From: Lolium rigidum | Taxonomy: Eukaryota; Streptophyta; Magnoliopsida; Poales; Poaceae | DNA length: 64,000 nucleotides | Direction of reading: 5' to 3' | NCBI RefSeq assembly: GCF_022539505.1 | Contig: NC_061508.1 | Span: forward strand, 29,568,256 to 29,632,255 | In this document: one piece after another, positions 1-12,126 of the stretch | Position numbering within the stretch: the stretch's first letter is position 1 | How the letters are laid out: each line of letters opens with the position of its first letter | Program-made: the position numbers and the translations under genes | The notes under the pieces: model-generated | Seen by the model: the letters and a program-made list of their open reading frames with translations, nothing else | Databases searched by the model: none | Told to the model about the DNA's origin: nothing

Positions 1-1
1 G

Positions 2-226
2 TTCAGGAGCAAGCCCATGCTCATGCTTACGAAAAGCAGCGGCAAGGGAACGAGGAACGGCGCCGTGACGCCGACTACGCGCAGCGCCACGGCGGGGTGC
101 TTCGCGAGCACGGAGACGTGCAGCGACTACGACGCCGACGATGACGACGATGACGAGACTGACGACGGCGGCGAGGATGCAGAGCCGCCGTGGGAGTCCA
201 TGTTCCAGAATCTGAATCCCACTTAG
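2..226 (+). CDS. C-terminal exon of an unrecognised gene (partial)
   Basis: An open frame runs from the window edge to a TAG at 224-226 and gives 74 residues. The first part is basic and rich in Ser and Thr. It is followed by an acidic run of Asp and Glu (about residues 44-60) and ends in PPWESMFQNLNPT. The composition and the clean stop look like the end of a real plant protein, and a diverged copy of the same end lies at 1816-2000. I do not recognise the family. The exon start lies outside the window, so a splice site cannot be judged. The frame could still be fortuitous. Confidence 0.4.
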   Translation, partial: FRSKPMLMLTKSSGKGTRNGAVTPTTRSATAGCFASTETCSDYDADDDDDDETDDGGEDAEPPWESMFQNLNPT

Positions 227-1815
227 GCCAGCCGCGCGCATGCGTGCGTCAGAAAAAGAAGACACATTCATGGTGCACTGGCAGTGGCTCCGTGCCTCAG
301 TGGTCACTACACTAACCACTCGCCAGTGGGCGCTCCGACATCTGTAACTACTTGTTTTGTATGCATATCTGTTCGGTGTGAAATCGCAACGAGAGTCTGT
401 GTTGTTTTATTTACGTTGTCAATTCTTACATTTCTGTGCATGGCGTCGGAGGTACTTTTTATTTTTGACAGAGTCGGAAATGCTTCACCGACGTGGAGTG
501 CAATGCAACATCCACTCGGTGGACTGCACCACTCAGTCACAGCCATAGCCATGGATGCATCATGCAGTGACCACTGCTTAATTACCTTGACGTTTAAGAT
601 TAAAAAAAGCAAACAATTATCCAAGTTTAAATTAATAAAGCACTCGGTTTCAACAATCGCCAAAACATGTACGTGAGGTTCCAAGCAGGGAGAGGCGATC
701 TCACGCCATCGACACCGCATGTCCACCCTGTCTCCGATGGCCTTGGTGCCTTATAGACATGGCGGACACGGCCGCTTGCCCGTGGGAGGTTCTCCTTTTT
801 TTGTTTAGATTTATTTTAGTATCTTCGAGAGAGAGTGAGGCGAAGCCTACTTCTTGAAGTTGGATAAGGTCTTCCCAGCCATATCTCTGCTCATGTGGAG
901 TTGTGCGTCGCAAAGATCTCTTAGGATCCAGTTGCTTTTTGTGTTCGTTGAGGTGGTCTCAAATCTAGCTCTTTCGATCTATGGGTTTTATCTTTGGCGA
1001 TGGTTACTTCTATGATATTTTGGTCCTTTGGCGTCTTAGCATGACGATTTTCCACTGTCTATGCTAACAATCTCTACTACGACAAATTTTGTCTGGTTTC
1101 GGTGATGGGGAAGCAAGGACGGCGGTGTGCCTCCGGCTCGTGCCCTTGTTTGTAATCGCCACTAGGTGATCTAAGGACTTATATTTTTTATATTATTTTT
1201 ATGGTTCTTTGTACTACTATAAATAATTATCAATAGATCTCAGTGGATTTTTTTTTCAAAACAACTCACACTTGTGAAATTCGGTACTACTTCGTACTTT
1301 TTTGGTTGACAAAACATAATACGAATGCTCATAAATACGTACATACACTTACTCCTATGAACGCAGCCACGCACTCCTATCTCTAGGAGCATCTCTGAGA
1401 GACCAGGTCCAAGAAACTAATCCGACGAAACAAAAAAGTTAAACCTGAGATTTGAACTACGATAGGTTGTAGTTGCCAATGTACTTCTAACCATCTAACC
1501 AAGAGTTTATTCTATGCAATAGATGTGCACACATCTAAATAGTTTTAGGGTGTAAATGCAACTGTCAAGGACAAAGCCCCTCTTTTTTTTGCGGGTAAAC
1601 AAAGCCCCTCCTTGACTAGTCTTGACAAACGTGACTACTCCACCTGTACACACAGTACAGTAATCCAGGTTCACATGCAAGCCAGAACACAACAAGCCGG
1701 GTGGTGCCAAAAGGAAGGGTTTTAGATCTGGGCAATTTGGCGTTGTGCGCTCAGTGACAAGCTTCTTTCTTTTGAATGTGTGAAACAATGACGGCATTGA
1801 CAGTCTTTTCAGCTG
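227..1815. other. Gene 3' flank and degraded intergenic DNA
   Basis: No convincing gene is seen. The first few hundred bases would be 3' UTR of the preceding gene. Around 1300-1500 there is a stretch resembling degraded grass dispersed repeats (poly-T/A tracts, a CACGCACTCC-like region and a repeat-like 3' end near 1460-1500), but no termini could be fixed. Short ORFs on both strands lack codon structure. Confidence 0.4.
760..1262 (+). repeat. Possible non-LTR retroposon 3' end
   Basis: The block containing TGCCTCCGGCTCGTGCCC, then TTTGTAATCGCCACTAGGTG and a TA/T-rich tail ending in a poly-T/A run near 1250-1262, resembles from memory a dispersed grass retroposon 3' end. No ORF and no target duplication were identified. 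The boundaries are approximate and the assignment is tentative. Confidence 0.3.
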
Positions 1816-2000
1816 TTGAAAGTGGGTAGCGGCGTGTCGTGCTCAGACGGAGATAGACGACGCCGGCGGCGATCGGGATCTGCAGGCGCCGTGAGAGTCC
1901 ATGTACCGGGATCCCACTTCGGCAAGCCGCATGCGTGCGCTGATACACGTCCATGGTGCACTGGACAGTGGACACTGGGCAGTGGCGATGCATTAGGTCA
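1816..2000 (+). pseudogene. Diverged duplicate of the gene end at 180-295
   Basis: The block 1885-1990 aligns with 183-290. Shared landmarks are GAGTCCATGT, ATCCCACTT, GGC(C)AGCCGC, GCATGCGTGCG and CATGGTGCACTGG, in the same order and at similar spacing. The stop codon of the first copy (CTTAGG) is altered here (CTTCGG). This is therefore a decayed copy of the C-terminal exon and early 3' UTR. The 14.4-kb Gypsy element is inserted immediately downstream at 2006. I infer a local duplication older than the insertion. Confidence 0.55.
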
Positions 2001-2005
2001 TCCAC

Positions 2006-5000
2006 TGTAACATCTCAAGTTTCAACAATCATAAACAAGAAATAGAAATTCCCCAAACTCAAATTTTGCAATTAACAAAAACTTTTTCTATACATATAGG
2101 GCCACATATAGATAAATGCATTTGAGTGATTTCTTTTGTGCAATTGCCATGATGAGTGTTAGTATGTGTAAACCTTACCATGTGAACCCTAACAAAGTTC
2201 ACTAAACCCTAAATTGGGGAGAAATAAAGAAAATGGGAAAAACCCCTCTCTCACTCACATACCCTCTATGTAAAATAACCAACTCTCAACCAAGGCCAAG
2301 TTAGCTTGCCCCATTGCTTCTAAAATACTTCAATGTGATAAACTAACCCTTTTGCACCCTTGGATCAAGAATCAAACCAAAAGAAATCAAATTTTCTTCA
2401 CACATGTGATAATGGTCACATCTCACAAAAATATTTTCTTCACCTCTTTACCCCTCTGTATTTCTCAAATCTTGAACTAAGCAAGGTCAACTAAAGCCAG
2501 GTCATCCAAGACCATGTCAAGGTGAGTAACTTTGGTGTTGACCACCCCCCCTAAAGTTGACTAGGTTGACCAGACCAAGAGGGCAAAGAGGGAACCCGGG
2601 AGAGAAAAGAAGATCACCCCAAATTTTGAAAACTTGCAAATCAATTCCAAATTGAGTGCCACCACCACCAATACATCACAATGTTTATATAAATGAGAAT
2701 CACCAAAAAGATTTGCAAAATTCGAAAGAAAGTTTCTTGCGGGCATTTTATCGAACAGGTGGCGAGCGGCTTCTAGAATAAGTGAGACATGCTATTATCC
2801 AGTGGTTTTGACCCTAAACCACTTTGGCAAAGTGATCATCGGCCTTCCCTACACCCCTGCCTCTAGCCCAGTGCTTGCATGGCTGAATAAAGTGGAGGAG
2901 AAACCCTAAAACATGCTACACAATGCCATGCCGGCCACCTTTGGCACTCCTCTCCCTAGCCCCTCCCTTGTCGTTTCTCCATGTCCTTGAGCATCCCTGA
3001 TGCATAAGGATCACGCCCGTACCACTGAATCGATCGGCATTGCACGTCCCTGCCCAGAACGCCCGTGTCCAAAACGCTCCAGGGACGCGCCGGCCGGCGT
3101 GGTGATCACGCCCGGACGCGCAAGGACGTCGTCCACTTGCACGCCCTCGTCCTCGCCCCGCATCCCTAGCGCCGCATCAAGCACCGCCTCGCACCCTCTA
3201 CGAGCTAGACGAACGCCCGTGCCCGCCCTGCACCGTCGCCGGCGCCCGAGACGAAATGATGCCGCGCGCCCGGTGATGGACATTGCACGCGCCCGAGCGA
3301 TCCCATCCCCCTTTGCCGCGCCGGCTACTCCTTGAGCATCTCCAGGACAAGGCCTACACGCTCCCGTCCTTCGCTTGCCCTTTCGCTTGCTCGGAACCGC
3401 CACGCCATGGCCGCGCCCTTGCAGCACCCCCACGGCAACCTCGCCGCTATAAATAGAGGCCCTCCCGACAAGCTCCTCTCACACCACTCGACTCCCTCTC
3501 ACCACCGATCATCCTCACCACCTCAATTAGTTCGATTGCCGCCGAAGGAGGAAGAATTTCAAGATCGGAGCCGCCGGGGACGCAGCTCACCGTCGACGAT
3601 TGGCGCCACCCCAAGCGCCGCCGCTGCTCCCAACCTCTTCCTCATCGACTACACCTTCACCGCGCATATTGCTCGAGTCCTGCATCGGCCCGGTAGGCTC
3701 CCCGACCCCCTACGGCCGCCGTGCCCTCGTCGGAATCCCGCCGGGAACGACGACGCTCCCCAGCCCTTGATCTCAGTTCTAATCCAACGGCCGTTCTCTC
3801 GCGTACCGGTTCGGCGTTTAAATAGGCGCCGACAGGTGGCCCCCACCCTGTCAGCGCGGCCCGAGCGCGCCAGCCGCGTGTTGGGCTGCGAAGTGCTGCC
3901 GAATCTCGTTTCGGCCCATTTACTTTTCCCGCCCAGCCCAAAAATTTAAATCTGGTTTATTCTTTAATTCAAATTTGCTCTGCTGAATGTTTAGTAAAAA
4001 TTGAATAGTTTAATTTCTACCAAACCAAATCTAGCAAACTTTATACCGTTGGAAAGCTCATGAAATTTCCCATCCAATGCCACTGGCCCCTTCTCCATTT
4101 TCGTTGTAGAATTAATTTGACAAAAAAGACAAGACAGGGACTTTTACACTTTCAAACTTTATTTAAAATTCAACCAAAATAGATTTTTGAGTAATTCCAA
4201 TTCTAATAAATCCTAAATGATGTCCTCTAATTGATTATGCAATAACATAGCCCTGTTGTTTGTATGATCATGGACTAGAGCAAATAAAATGGCTATGTAG
4301 TCATTTCTAGAGCATTTTTTTAAGTGGAATTCAAACTCAACCCCAATATGAGAATTACCTCTCATTTAAATTTTGATCCTAAGTACTAATAACCAGGGGG
4401 AATGACTTAGGCAAATGAACCCTTGAGAATTATTACTTAGAGATTTTAATTCATTTAAATGCTAAGTTTTTAAAACTATGTGAAGTGTAACACTTCTATT
4501 AAATTGAACTCACATATAATAGATATGAAATGTTGACTTTGGGGTCAACCTATATCTCATACCCTATTATTATATGGAGAGATTAAATCTTAATATTAAG
4601 TAATGCAAAGAAATGGAATCCTTTAAAGACCTACATATCAAATTTAAGAAATAGGAATAATGAGAGGAAAGTATTTTCTTTCTAATAAAGACCAATCCTA
4701 TAATCCACCATGCCATGTTTGATTGATGATAGGACTAGTGTGTGAACTATTTTTGAGTGACTCTAGTTAGCATGTGAGCTTGGTTTAGTATTTATACCTC
4801 GTATTCGTATATAGACGCTAGTAACGAGGAATACCAAGAAGAGGAGGGCTACTCTCAGGAAGAAGAAGAGAACTTCGATAACTACCCAGCTCAAGGCAAG
4901 CTAACCCTTGCTAAACACAAGTGCTTAGCTCTACAAGAGCAAAGGCACCATCACACTTTATTTTTATGTATTACCTATCCCATGTTTTTACTTACAATTG

Positions 5001-6275
5001 CTTTTGCTTATTTACTTCAAAGTACCCTTTTTATTTATGATTCCCTTGTCTAGAGTAGAACAAGAGTATCAAAGTTAGCCTAAGCAAATAAAGCTAGATA
5101 GCACCCCTCTCACATAGTTGCTAGTGCTAATCAATTAAAATTGACTACTCTAGATGGGAACATTTGTGAAGTGAACATAAGTGAAAGATTTTTGAAGGTG
5201 AATATGACCAAGAGAAGATGGTGATTTTTGATAAAACTGATAGTGGAGTTTGAATGCGATACCCTTCCAATTATACAAGTACCCCCACAATACCTGATTA
5301 TGGGTAGGGCTTAACTAGAAACTTGTGTATTTTAGTATGGGTTCCCTCTGAACAAACATCATAGGGGTTACGCTGCGGCTGCCTCCGTACTTGTGGATGG
5401 ATGTTGAAATGAGGTGAATGTACGGCCCAAGCCCTGTGCGGTTCCGGGTTGATTGCGGTTTCCACCGGGAGGCCAAGCTCATGGGGAGAGGTGCTCATAC
5501 TAGCATATATAAGTGAAAGGTTTCGGTTGATGATCCGCGTCATCGTGTTACGATGATTCGAGGTTACCCTCGACGGATGTAATCAAAAGTTGTGGCACAA
5601 GAGTACAACCTCTGCAGAGTGTTAAACCTATTCGAATAGCCGTGTCCACGGTTACGGACGATTGGAAAGGCCATACTATCTCCGTTATCATTAAAATGTT
5701 TTGGTCCTAGAAATGAATGGTGGTTTAAAAAGTGACATTATGGTGATCCATAATGTGGTGTGGGAATGACACTAATGTTCCCACTTGAGTTAGTCTAGCA
5801 CATGAATTAGGCTTTTACCAAAGATTTATGAAACTAAAACTTGGCTTTATGCAAATCAACCTAGAGCTTAGCACCCCCTTACACTTAATGAGTATTTCTC
5901 TTAGAGTTAGTTTGCGAGTACTTTAAAAGTACTCATGGCTTTGCCCTGGCTATTCAAATGCCAGACTATGAAGGAGAGCACCGATACCGGGATGACGGAC
6001 AACGGGACGTCTACGATAACTAGGATCATCTTCTAACGTAAAGCGTTGCTCGTGGAATATATCGTCCACTACTACTTCGCTTCCGCTACTATGTGTGATG
6101 TTGAACAATATATTTGTGTAATATTGGATCATGTGATCTATGGTTGTAAGACAATATGTGTTGTAATAAATGATGACTCTATGCTACTTACTATTATGCC
6201 TCGCAAAAACATTATTCCCGGGATTGCGATGTACGGCATAATAGGCATCTGGACTTAAAAATCCGGGTGTTGACA
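2006..6275 (+). repeat. 5' LTR of the 14.4-kb Gypsy element
   Basis: Begins TGTAACATCTC and ends GGTGTTGACA. The LTR is unusually long at 4270 bp. It changes composition: a GC-rich block (about 3000-3950) holds a TATA box and short non-conserved ORFs, followed by 2.3 kb of AT-rich sequence. It is followed directly by the primer binding site. Compared with the 3' LTR, the differences are single substitutions and 1-2 bp indels, many at CAG/CTG positions. Confidence 0.93.
3448..3456 (+). promoter_or_regulatory. TATA box in the 5' LTR
   Basis: TATAAATAG in a GC-rich context (CCGC before, AGGCCC after), the classic plant core promoter form. The same site is at 13571-13579 in the 3' LTR. Transcription would start about 30 bp downstream, giving a long U3 (about 1.45 kb) and a very long R/U5 (about 2.8 kb). 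Confidence 0.6.
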
Positions 6276-6278
6276 AGT

Positions 6279-6290
6279 TGGTATCAGAGC
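6279..6290 (+). other. Primer binding site, initiator tRNA-Met type
   Basis: TGGTATCAGAGC lies three bases after the 5' LTR end. It matches the well-known plant retrotransposon primer site complementary to the 3' end of initiator tRNA-Met, used by Tekay/Del chromoviruses and many Copia elements. Confidence 0.9.
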
Positions 6291-6496
6291 CATTGTTTGA
6301 CCTTAGGAGACCCTAGTTAGAATGGACGCTCAAAAACTTAGTTTCAAATTTCATGAGTTGACTAGTTATGAAAATCTTATTCACCTCCTTACCTTGAAGA
6401 GTCTTTTACAAACTTTAAATTCATGCCCTTCTTCTAAGAGAATTAAAATTTGGAACACTGGCACTTATCTAACTTAATCATCTCATCTCTCTACAG

Positions 6497-7331
6497 ATGG
6501 ATCACGTTGTGGACGCGCAGCCCTTTCTCCAGACTGAGTTCTATCAGTTGGGGAACGGTGGAGAGATCATCTTCGAGAGGGACCTCTTCTCCCTCTCCGA
6601 ATTCCTCGGGCGCCCACCACCGGAAGTCTTTGGCGGAATGCTGAATGACCAACCCGGTGGTCAACTTCGATGGGTGATCATGGTGGACCTTCGTGGGAGG
6701 TTCACACTCCCAATGAGCGCAAGGATCCGGTTCTCCTTCGGGGAGAACAAGCGGGCGGATGGTCTCGCAAGGGGACTTCCAGGAAGGACTCGCACGTCTG
6801 TGCGGGCAAAACTTCATGGACTTCACCGACAGTCGCTTTGTGCACTATGCAAGGCACAACTCACTCGGAGTGCCAATGAACCTGCCATCACACCCGCAGC
6901 TTCGCCACCATGTTGACCATCTGGACTTCATGCTGAGCGAGACCCGCATCGACCTCGACAACTCCCGCGAATACGCCAACCACACTCACATCCAGTTGGC
7001 GCAGCGAGCGGAGACCATCAAGGTCATCGCCGGAGAACGCAGGGCACTCCGCCGTGCCAACCGGAAGAAGGATTACACCATCAACCGCCCGAAGGCCGGG
7101 ATCGCCACTCTGAAGGCGACCATCGCTGCACAAGCTGAGCAGATCCAGGAGCTGGAGGGTGAAGAAGAAGGGGAGAACATCCAGGGAGACGGCTACTCCT
7201 ACGTCAGCAACGACGATGACTACGAAGAGGAGGAAGACGAAGACCTGGAGTTCCACCCTTACGAGGATGGCCACGAGCACCTCGATGCCGGGATGGACAA
7301 TGTCTACCCTATCAACGTCGATGGCGAGTAG
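6497..7331 (+). pseudogene. Extra ORF between primer site and gag (one frame break)
   Basis: Two overlapping frames together code for about 277 residues. The first starts MDHVVDAQPF at 6497 and is open past 6764; the second continues to the TAG at 7329-7331. The switch falls at CTCG 6764-6767. The N-terminal part looks globular (aromatic and hydrophobic residues evenly spaced). The C-terminal half is charged and heptad-like, suggesting a coiled coil (around LDNSREYANHTHIQLAQRAE and the stretch ending AQAEQIQELEGEEEGE), followed by a very acidic tail. No retroviral domain is recognised. The ATG is preceded immediately by a pyrimidine tract and CTACAG, a good 3' splice site. The function is unknown. 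It could be an N-terminal gag extension or an accessory protein. Confidence 0.55.
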
Positions 7332-7568
7332 TCCCGTCTGAGCACATGCGCCCCGTGTTACGTATTGGTCCTTTGTACCCACCCCATGTATCGTAGTTTG
7401 TTGAAAGGGTTCTTAAAACCCTCCGGAACATTTGGCTTGTAATATGTGCTACCTCCATGACTATGTTTGTGTGTGTATTATTATTATTATGAAACAAGTT
7501 AAGTTGTATTATCCCAAAATGAGCCATAGACATTTCCCTCTTATCTCATGATCCCTATCACTGTTCAG

Positions 7569-8778
7569 ATGGCACCCCCAACTCGCAACATGACTCAGGA
7601 GGCAATGCTGCAGATGCTGCAACAGATGTTGGCTGATAGAGAAGTTGAGAGAGCTGAACGGCAAGCCAACCTAGCTGCACTTCAACAACTTGCTCGGGGC
7701 AATCAAGGCCACGGAAACCACGACCACCCGGGGTCAAAGCTGAAAAACTTCCAGAACACTAACCCACCTGTGTTCAACAAGACAGAGGAACCCCTCGATG
7801 CTGATGATTGGCTCCAGACTATGGAGAACAATCTCGAGGTTGCCGGAGTGGAGGACAACGAGAAGGTGTTGTTCGCCACCCACTATCTGGCTGGACCTGC
7901 ACGTGCCTGGTGGACGAGTACCCGCGCCTTACATGCGGGGAACCTGATGACTTGGGAAGACTTCAAACTCAAGTTTAGCAAGTATCATGTGCCCCGGGTT
8001 TGATTAAGAAGATGAGGGATGAGTTCGGGAACTGAAGCAAGGCAGAATGACCGTGGTAGAATACCGCGACAAGTTCCTCACCTTGTCAAGGTACGCCCCG
8101 GATGAGACGGACACCGTCGAGAAGAGGAAGGAGAGATTTCTGAATGGACTGCATGATGAGATGCAGACAGTGCTGATCAACATTCCCTTTGCTGATCTAG
8201 AAGCCCTTGTTGACTCCGCCATTCAGATGGAGGGGAAGATACACCAAGCCAATGAGAACCGCAAGCGACGTATGATGAACCAGAGTGGGCCCAGCAACCA
8301 CCAAAAGTATCGTCCCAACTCAGGTGGAGGTTTCGCCCCAAGAAACAACAAGCCCCCGATGCAGAATCCACGTCCGAGTTATCAGAACAGGAGTGGAGGA
8401 AACCCCAGGTCTGGAGGACACAACAACTACAACAACAACAACAGCAACTTCAACCGCGCCCCACCTCGCGCCCCCAACAATAACTCCAACACTGCTCCGA
8501 GGACTGGGAGCAACGCTGTTCCCATCACCCCCAAGGACAAGTCCACCTACAACTGCTACGAGTGCGGAGTAGCTGGGCACTTTTCCTATGAGTGCCCCAA
8601 GAAGCTCGCCAAGACTGCCGCCAACACCTCAGGCCCTGCGCAGCAGCAGCGTCGTGTCACCACCAACAAGAAGTTCGCCCCCAACAACCCAAACAACCGC
8701 AACGGCCGCCTCTACCACATGAATGCGGAAGAAGCTCGGGAAGCCCCGGACGTTGTGCTTGGGTATGTTCTCTGTTAA
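7569..8778 (+). pseudogene. gag: gag (capsid and CCHC zinc knuckle), frameshifted
   Basis: The start chosen is MAPPTRNMTQ at 7569, just after CTGTTCAG; an in-frame ATG at 7548 is less likely. The N-terminal part is helical and Gln/Arg rich. The capsid region has the plant gag retrotransposon signature (ADDWLQTMENNLEV, then LAGPARAWW, then FKLKFSKYHVP). After two breaks, at 7995-7996 and 8026-8027, the frame resumes with MTVVEYRDKFLTLSRYAP. A basic, Asn-rich linker leads to a CCHC knuckle [14 protein letters not shown] at about 8554-8595. Gag builds the cytoplasmic virus-like particle and binds the element RNA. Both breaks leave CG at the break point. Family membership is certain. Whether the breaks are real is not. 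Confidence 0.88.
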
Positions 8779-8783
8779 CTCAA

Positions 8784-9864
8784 TACCCGCAAGAGTGCTT
8801 GTTTGATTCTGGAGCATCGCATTCATTCATTACCGAAGATTTTGCATGCACAAGTAAGATTCAACCCATCAGTTTGAAGCATGTCATGATAGTTCAAATA
8901 CCTGGATCAACCACTAAAGCTAGAAAAATTTGCAAAGATGTGCCCATCAGAATACATGAAATAGATTTCTATGCAAATTTGATTGTTCTGGGAGCCAAAG
9001 GAATGGAAGTAGTCCTGGGAATGGACTGGATGGCGAAACATCATGGACTGATTGATTGTGCCAAGAAGGCCATCACCATGACTAGTAGCACCGGAATAAT
9101 AGTCGAACACATATCTGAAAAGATGCCCCGAAATTTTACCTGTAACCAAAGCCTAGCCAAACCCACCTTGGATCAGATCAGGGTCGTTTGTCGATATCCT
9201 GATGTGTTCCCGGATGATCTACCCGGTATGCCCCCAGATCGGGATATCGAGTTTATCATCGAGTTAATCCCCGGAACCGGACCCATAGCCCAGAGAGCCT
9301 ACAGCATGAACCCGGCAGAGTTAGTGGAACTGAAGAAACAGCTGGATGATATGCTATTCAAAGGTCTGATTCAACCAAGTGCGTCACCCTGGAGATCACC
9401 AGTTTTGTTTGTGGATAAAAAGGACGGTGCCACTCGTTTGGTTACGGACTATCGTAAGCTTAACGATGTCACCATTAAGAATAAGTATCCGTTGCCCAAG
9501 ATAGAAGATCCGTTTGACCAGCTGACCGGAGCCCGAGTTTTCTCAAAGATTGATCTCGCGGACAGGATATCATCGATTGAAGATTCGTGCCACCGATATC
9601 CCCAAAACTGCCTTTACCACCCGATATGGATTGTATGAGTACAATGTCATGTCATTTGGATTGACCAATGCCCCCGCTTACTTCATGAATCTCATGAATA
9701 AGATCTTTATGAACTTCCTGGACAAGTTTGTGGTTGTCTTCATCGACGACATCCTCATATACTCCAAGTCCGAGGAAGAACATGAGCAACATTTGGAAGT
9801 AGTCCTAGATACCCTTCGGGAACATCAGTTATATGCCAAGTTCAGCAAGTGTGAGTTCGGTTGA
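8784..9864 (+). pseudogene. pol: pol: aspartic protease and reverse transcriptase (N-terminal and palm), frameshifted
   Basis: The protease has the active site FDSGASHSF (from about 8802) and the downstream VVLGMDWM motif, typical of plant Gypsy proteases. RT follows: [15 protein letters not shown], then [11 protein letters not shown], then [10 protein letters not shown] frame change at 9555-9558 leads into [17 protein letters not shown] and the catalytic [14 protein letters not shown] (about 9730-9770), where the two Asp bind metal. Breaks are seen at 8758-8761 and 8798-8801 (CTTG), 9555-9558 (CTCG) and 9858-9859 (CG). At 9574-9576 a CGA (Arg) occupies the position where nearly all Gypsy RTs have Gln. 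This polyprotein portion copies the RNA genome. Confidence 0.9.
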
Positions 9865-11507
9865 AAGAAGTAGGATTTTTGGGTCACATCTTGTCAGCCG
9901 GAGGAATTGCCGTTGATCCCGCAAAGATCAAGACTGTTGAAGAATGGAAAGCCCCAACCACTCAGACCGAAGTTCGTGCTTTTCTAGGATTGGCGGGATA
10001 CTACCGCCGATTCGTTGAAGGATTCTCGAGTATAGCAAGACCGATGACTCAATTGTTGAAGAAGGATCGGAAGTTCGAATGGACCGACAAGTGTGAAGAG
10101 AGCTTTCAACAGCTCAAATTAAGATTGACAACAGCCCCAATATCGGTTATGCCGGACATTACCAAGCCCTTTGATGTGTACTGTGACGCCTCCAAGATTG
10201 GTCTTGGATGTGTGCTGATGCAAGAACGCAAAGTGATATCTTACCTATCAAGACAGCTGAAGCAGCATGAACAGAACTACCCAACCCATGACTTAGAGCT
10301 AGCAGCGGTGGTGTTAGCCCTGAAAGTATGGCGTCATTACCTCATGGGTAATCGATGCGAGGTTTACTCAGACCACAAGAGCCTGAAGTATATCTTCACG
10401 CAGAAGGAGCTGAATATGAGACAGCGCAGATGGATTGAGTTAATCAAGGATTACGACATGGAAATCCACTATCACCCCGGCAAGGCCAATGTGGTAGCGG
10501 ATGCTCTGAGTAGACTGCCGTGTCAGTTAAACGCCATGTTAGCAATTGAGCAACCTAGCCTGTTTGAAGAGTTTGAACAGTTTAGACTTGAACTGGTTAG
10601 CGAAGGATACCTTGCCAGCATTGAACTCCAACCCACCCTGATTAGTCAGATCAAAGAAGCCCAGAAAGGAAATGCTAGCATTGACGGAATCAAGAACCAA
10701 ATAGCCGCTGGAAAAGCACCAGGATTCACCGTAGATGAAGAAGGAGTGCTATGGTATAACAAGCGCCTTTGCGTACCGTCAGACTCAGAATTGAAGCAAG
10801 TTATTCTGAAAGAAGCTCACGACACCCTATACTCCATTCACCCCGGAGGAACCAAGATGTACCAGGATTTGAAGGAACAATTCTGGTGGCATGGAATGAA
10901 GAGAGAAATTGGAAGCTACATCGCCAAGTGTGACATCTGTCAAAGAGTCAAAGCAGAACACCAACGCCCCGCAGGACTGTTGCAACCCCTACAGATTCCC
11001 GAATGGAAGTGGGATTCCGTAGGAATGGACTTCATCACCGGACTGCCCAAGTCTAGTAAAGGAAATGATTCCATCTGGGTAGTGGTCGACAGACTGACCA
11101 AAGTCGCCCACTTCATCCCCGTCAAGACCACCTATCAAGGACCGAGACTCGCAGAGCTATATATCGCAAGGATAGTCAGCCTGCACGGAACACCGAAGTC
11201 GATAGTATCCGACAGAGGATCCCAATTCACCTCCAGATTCTGGCAGAAAGTCCATGAAGGACTCGGAACTCGCCTGAATTTCAGCACAGCCTATCACCCG
11301 CAGACAGATGGACAGACTGAAAGAGTCAACCAGATATTAGAAGATATGTTGAGAGCATGTGTGCTAGAGTATGGATCTAAGTGGGAAGACTGCTTGCCGT
11401 ACGCAGAATTCTCGTACAACAACAGCTACCAAGCCGGCTTGCGGATGGCCCCCTTCGAAGCACTCGTACGGAAGGAAGTGCCGTACCCTCCGAATTGGTC
11501 GAAGTAG
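9861..11507 (+). CDS. pol: pol: RT thumb, RNase H and integrase core (open 548-residue frame)
   Basis: This is the longest uninterrupted coding stretch of the element. It opens with the RT connection motif [13 protein letters not shown] and [20 protein letters not shown]. RNase H follows with the acidic residues of VYCDAS, DLELAAV and YSDHKSL. The integrase has the HHCC zinc motif (IHPGGTKM through KCDICQ), then the DDE core: D of [12 protein letters not shown] of [12 protein letters not shown], and E in the helix after [12 protein letters not shown]. It inserts the cDNA into chromosomes. The frame ends at a TAG that exists only because of breaks at 11463-11466, 11490-11492 and 11500-11501. 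Confidence 0.93.
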   Translation: MKEVGFLGHILSAGGIAVDPAKIKTVEEWKAPTTQTEVRAFLGLAGYYRRFVEGFSSIARPMTQLLKKDRKFEWTDKCEESFQQLKLRLTTAPISVMPDITKPFDVYCDASKIGLGCVLMQERKVISYLSRQLKQHEQNYPTHDLELAAVVLALKVWRHYLMGNRCEVYSDHKSLKYIFTQKELNMRQRRWIELIKDYDMEIHYHPGKANVVADALSRLPCQLNAMLAIEQPSLFEEFEQFRLELVSEGYLASIELQPTLISQIKEAQKGNASIDGIKNQIAAGKAPGFTVDEEGVLWYNKRLCVPSDSELKQVILKEAHDTLYSIHPGGTKMYQDLKEQFWWHGMKREIGSYIAKCDICQRVKAEHQRPAGLLQPLQIPEWKWDSVGMDFITGLPKSSKGNDSIWVVVDRLTKVAHFIPVKTTYQGPRLAELYIARIVSLHGTPKSIVSDRGSQFTSRFWQKVHEGLGTRLNFSTAYHPQTDGQTERVNQILEDMLRACVLEYGSKWEDCLPYAEFSYNNSYQAGLRMAPFEALVRKEVPYPPNWSK

Positions 11508-12081
11508 GAGAGAGTCAAATCTTTGGACCCGATATTCTCCGAGAAGCTGAAGAGAAGGTTCACCAGATCCGCGAGTACCTCAAGACAGCCCAATCAAGAC
11601 AGAAAAGCTACGCCGACAAGAGACGCCGAGAAATGACCTTCGAGATCGGAGACTTCGTCTATCTCAAAGTGTCCCCTCTCAAGGGAATGCAGAGATTCCA
11701 GCTTAAGGGAAAGCTCGCACCCCGATATGTCGGACCTTTCAAGGTCCTGAGTCGCCGAGGAGAGGTATCCTATCAGCTGGAGTTACCGGAAGAAATGTCA
11801 GCGGTGCATAATGTGTTTCACATCTCGCTACTCCGGAAGTGTTTAGAAGTGCCTGAGAAGACCGAGGTTTTCAAGAACATCGACCATCGAGCTGTGGATA
11901 TCAACTCAGATCTGACATACCGCGAAGTACCTATTCGCATCTTGGAAGAAGCTTTCGGAACCACCCGTACTCGAAGTATCAAGTTTCGAAGATCCAATGG
12001 AGTAACCACACCGAAGAAGAAGCCACTTGGGAGAGAGAAGACTTTATGAGGACTGAGTACCCAGATCTCTTTAGTACCTAG
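11508..12081 (+). pseudogene. pol: pol: integrase C-terminal domain and chromodomain, frameshifted
   Basis: The frame covering ILREAEEKVHQIREYL, then KRRREMTFEIGDFVYLKVSP, KLAPRYVGPFKVL and VHNVFHISLLRK is the GPY/F-containing C-terminus of a Gypsy integrase. After a break at 11987-11988 the next frame reads WSNHTEEEATWERE and runs to the TAG at 12079-12081. This is the last strand and helix of a chromodomain, which in chromoviruses targets integration to marked chromatin. The domain is therefore present but out of register with the core. Confidence 0.88.
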
Positions 12082-12111
12082 TTTTCTCAGATCTCGGGAC
12101 GAGATCTTTTG

Positions 12112-12126
12112 TAAGGGGGAAGGGTT
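12112..12126 (+). other. Polypurine tract of the Gypsy element
   Basis: The purine run TAAGGGGGAAGGG lies directly before the 3' LTR start (TGTAACATC at 12127). It is the expected RNase H-resistant primer for plus-strand DNA. Confidence 0.85.

Noticed and set aside
3000..3949. Several overlapping ORFs in the GC-rich part of the 4.27-kb LTR, also at 13162-14074
   Set aside because: They lie in LTR promoter/leader sequence, overlap on both strands, and shift frame between the two LTRs. No motif is found.
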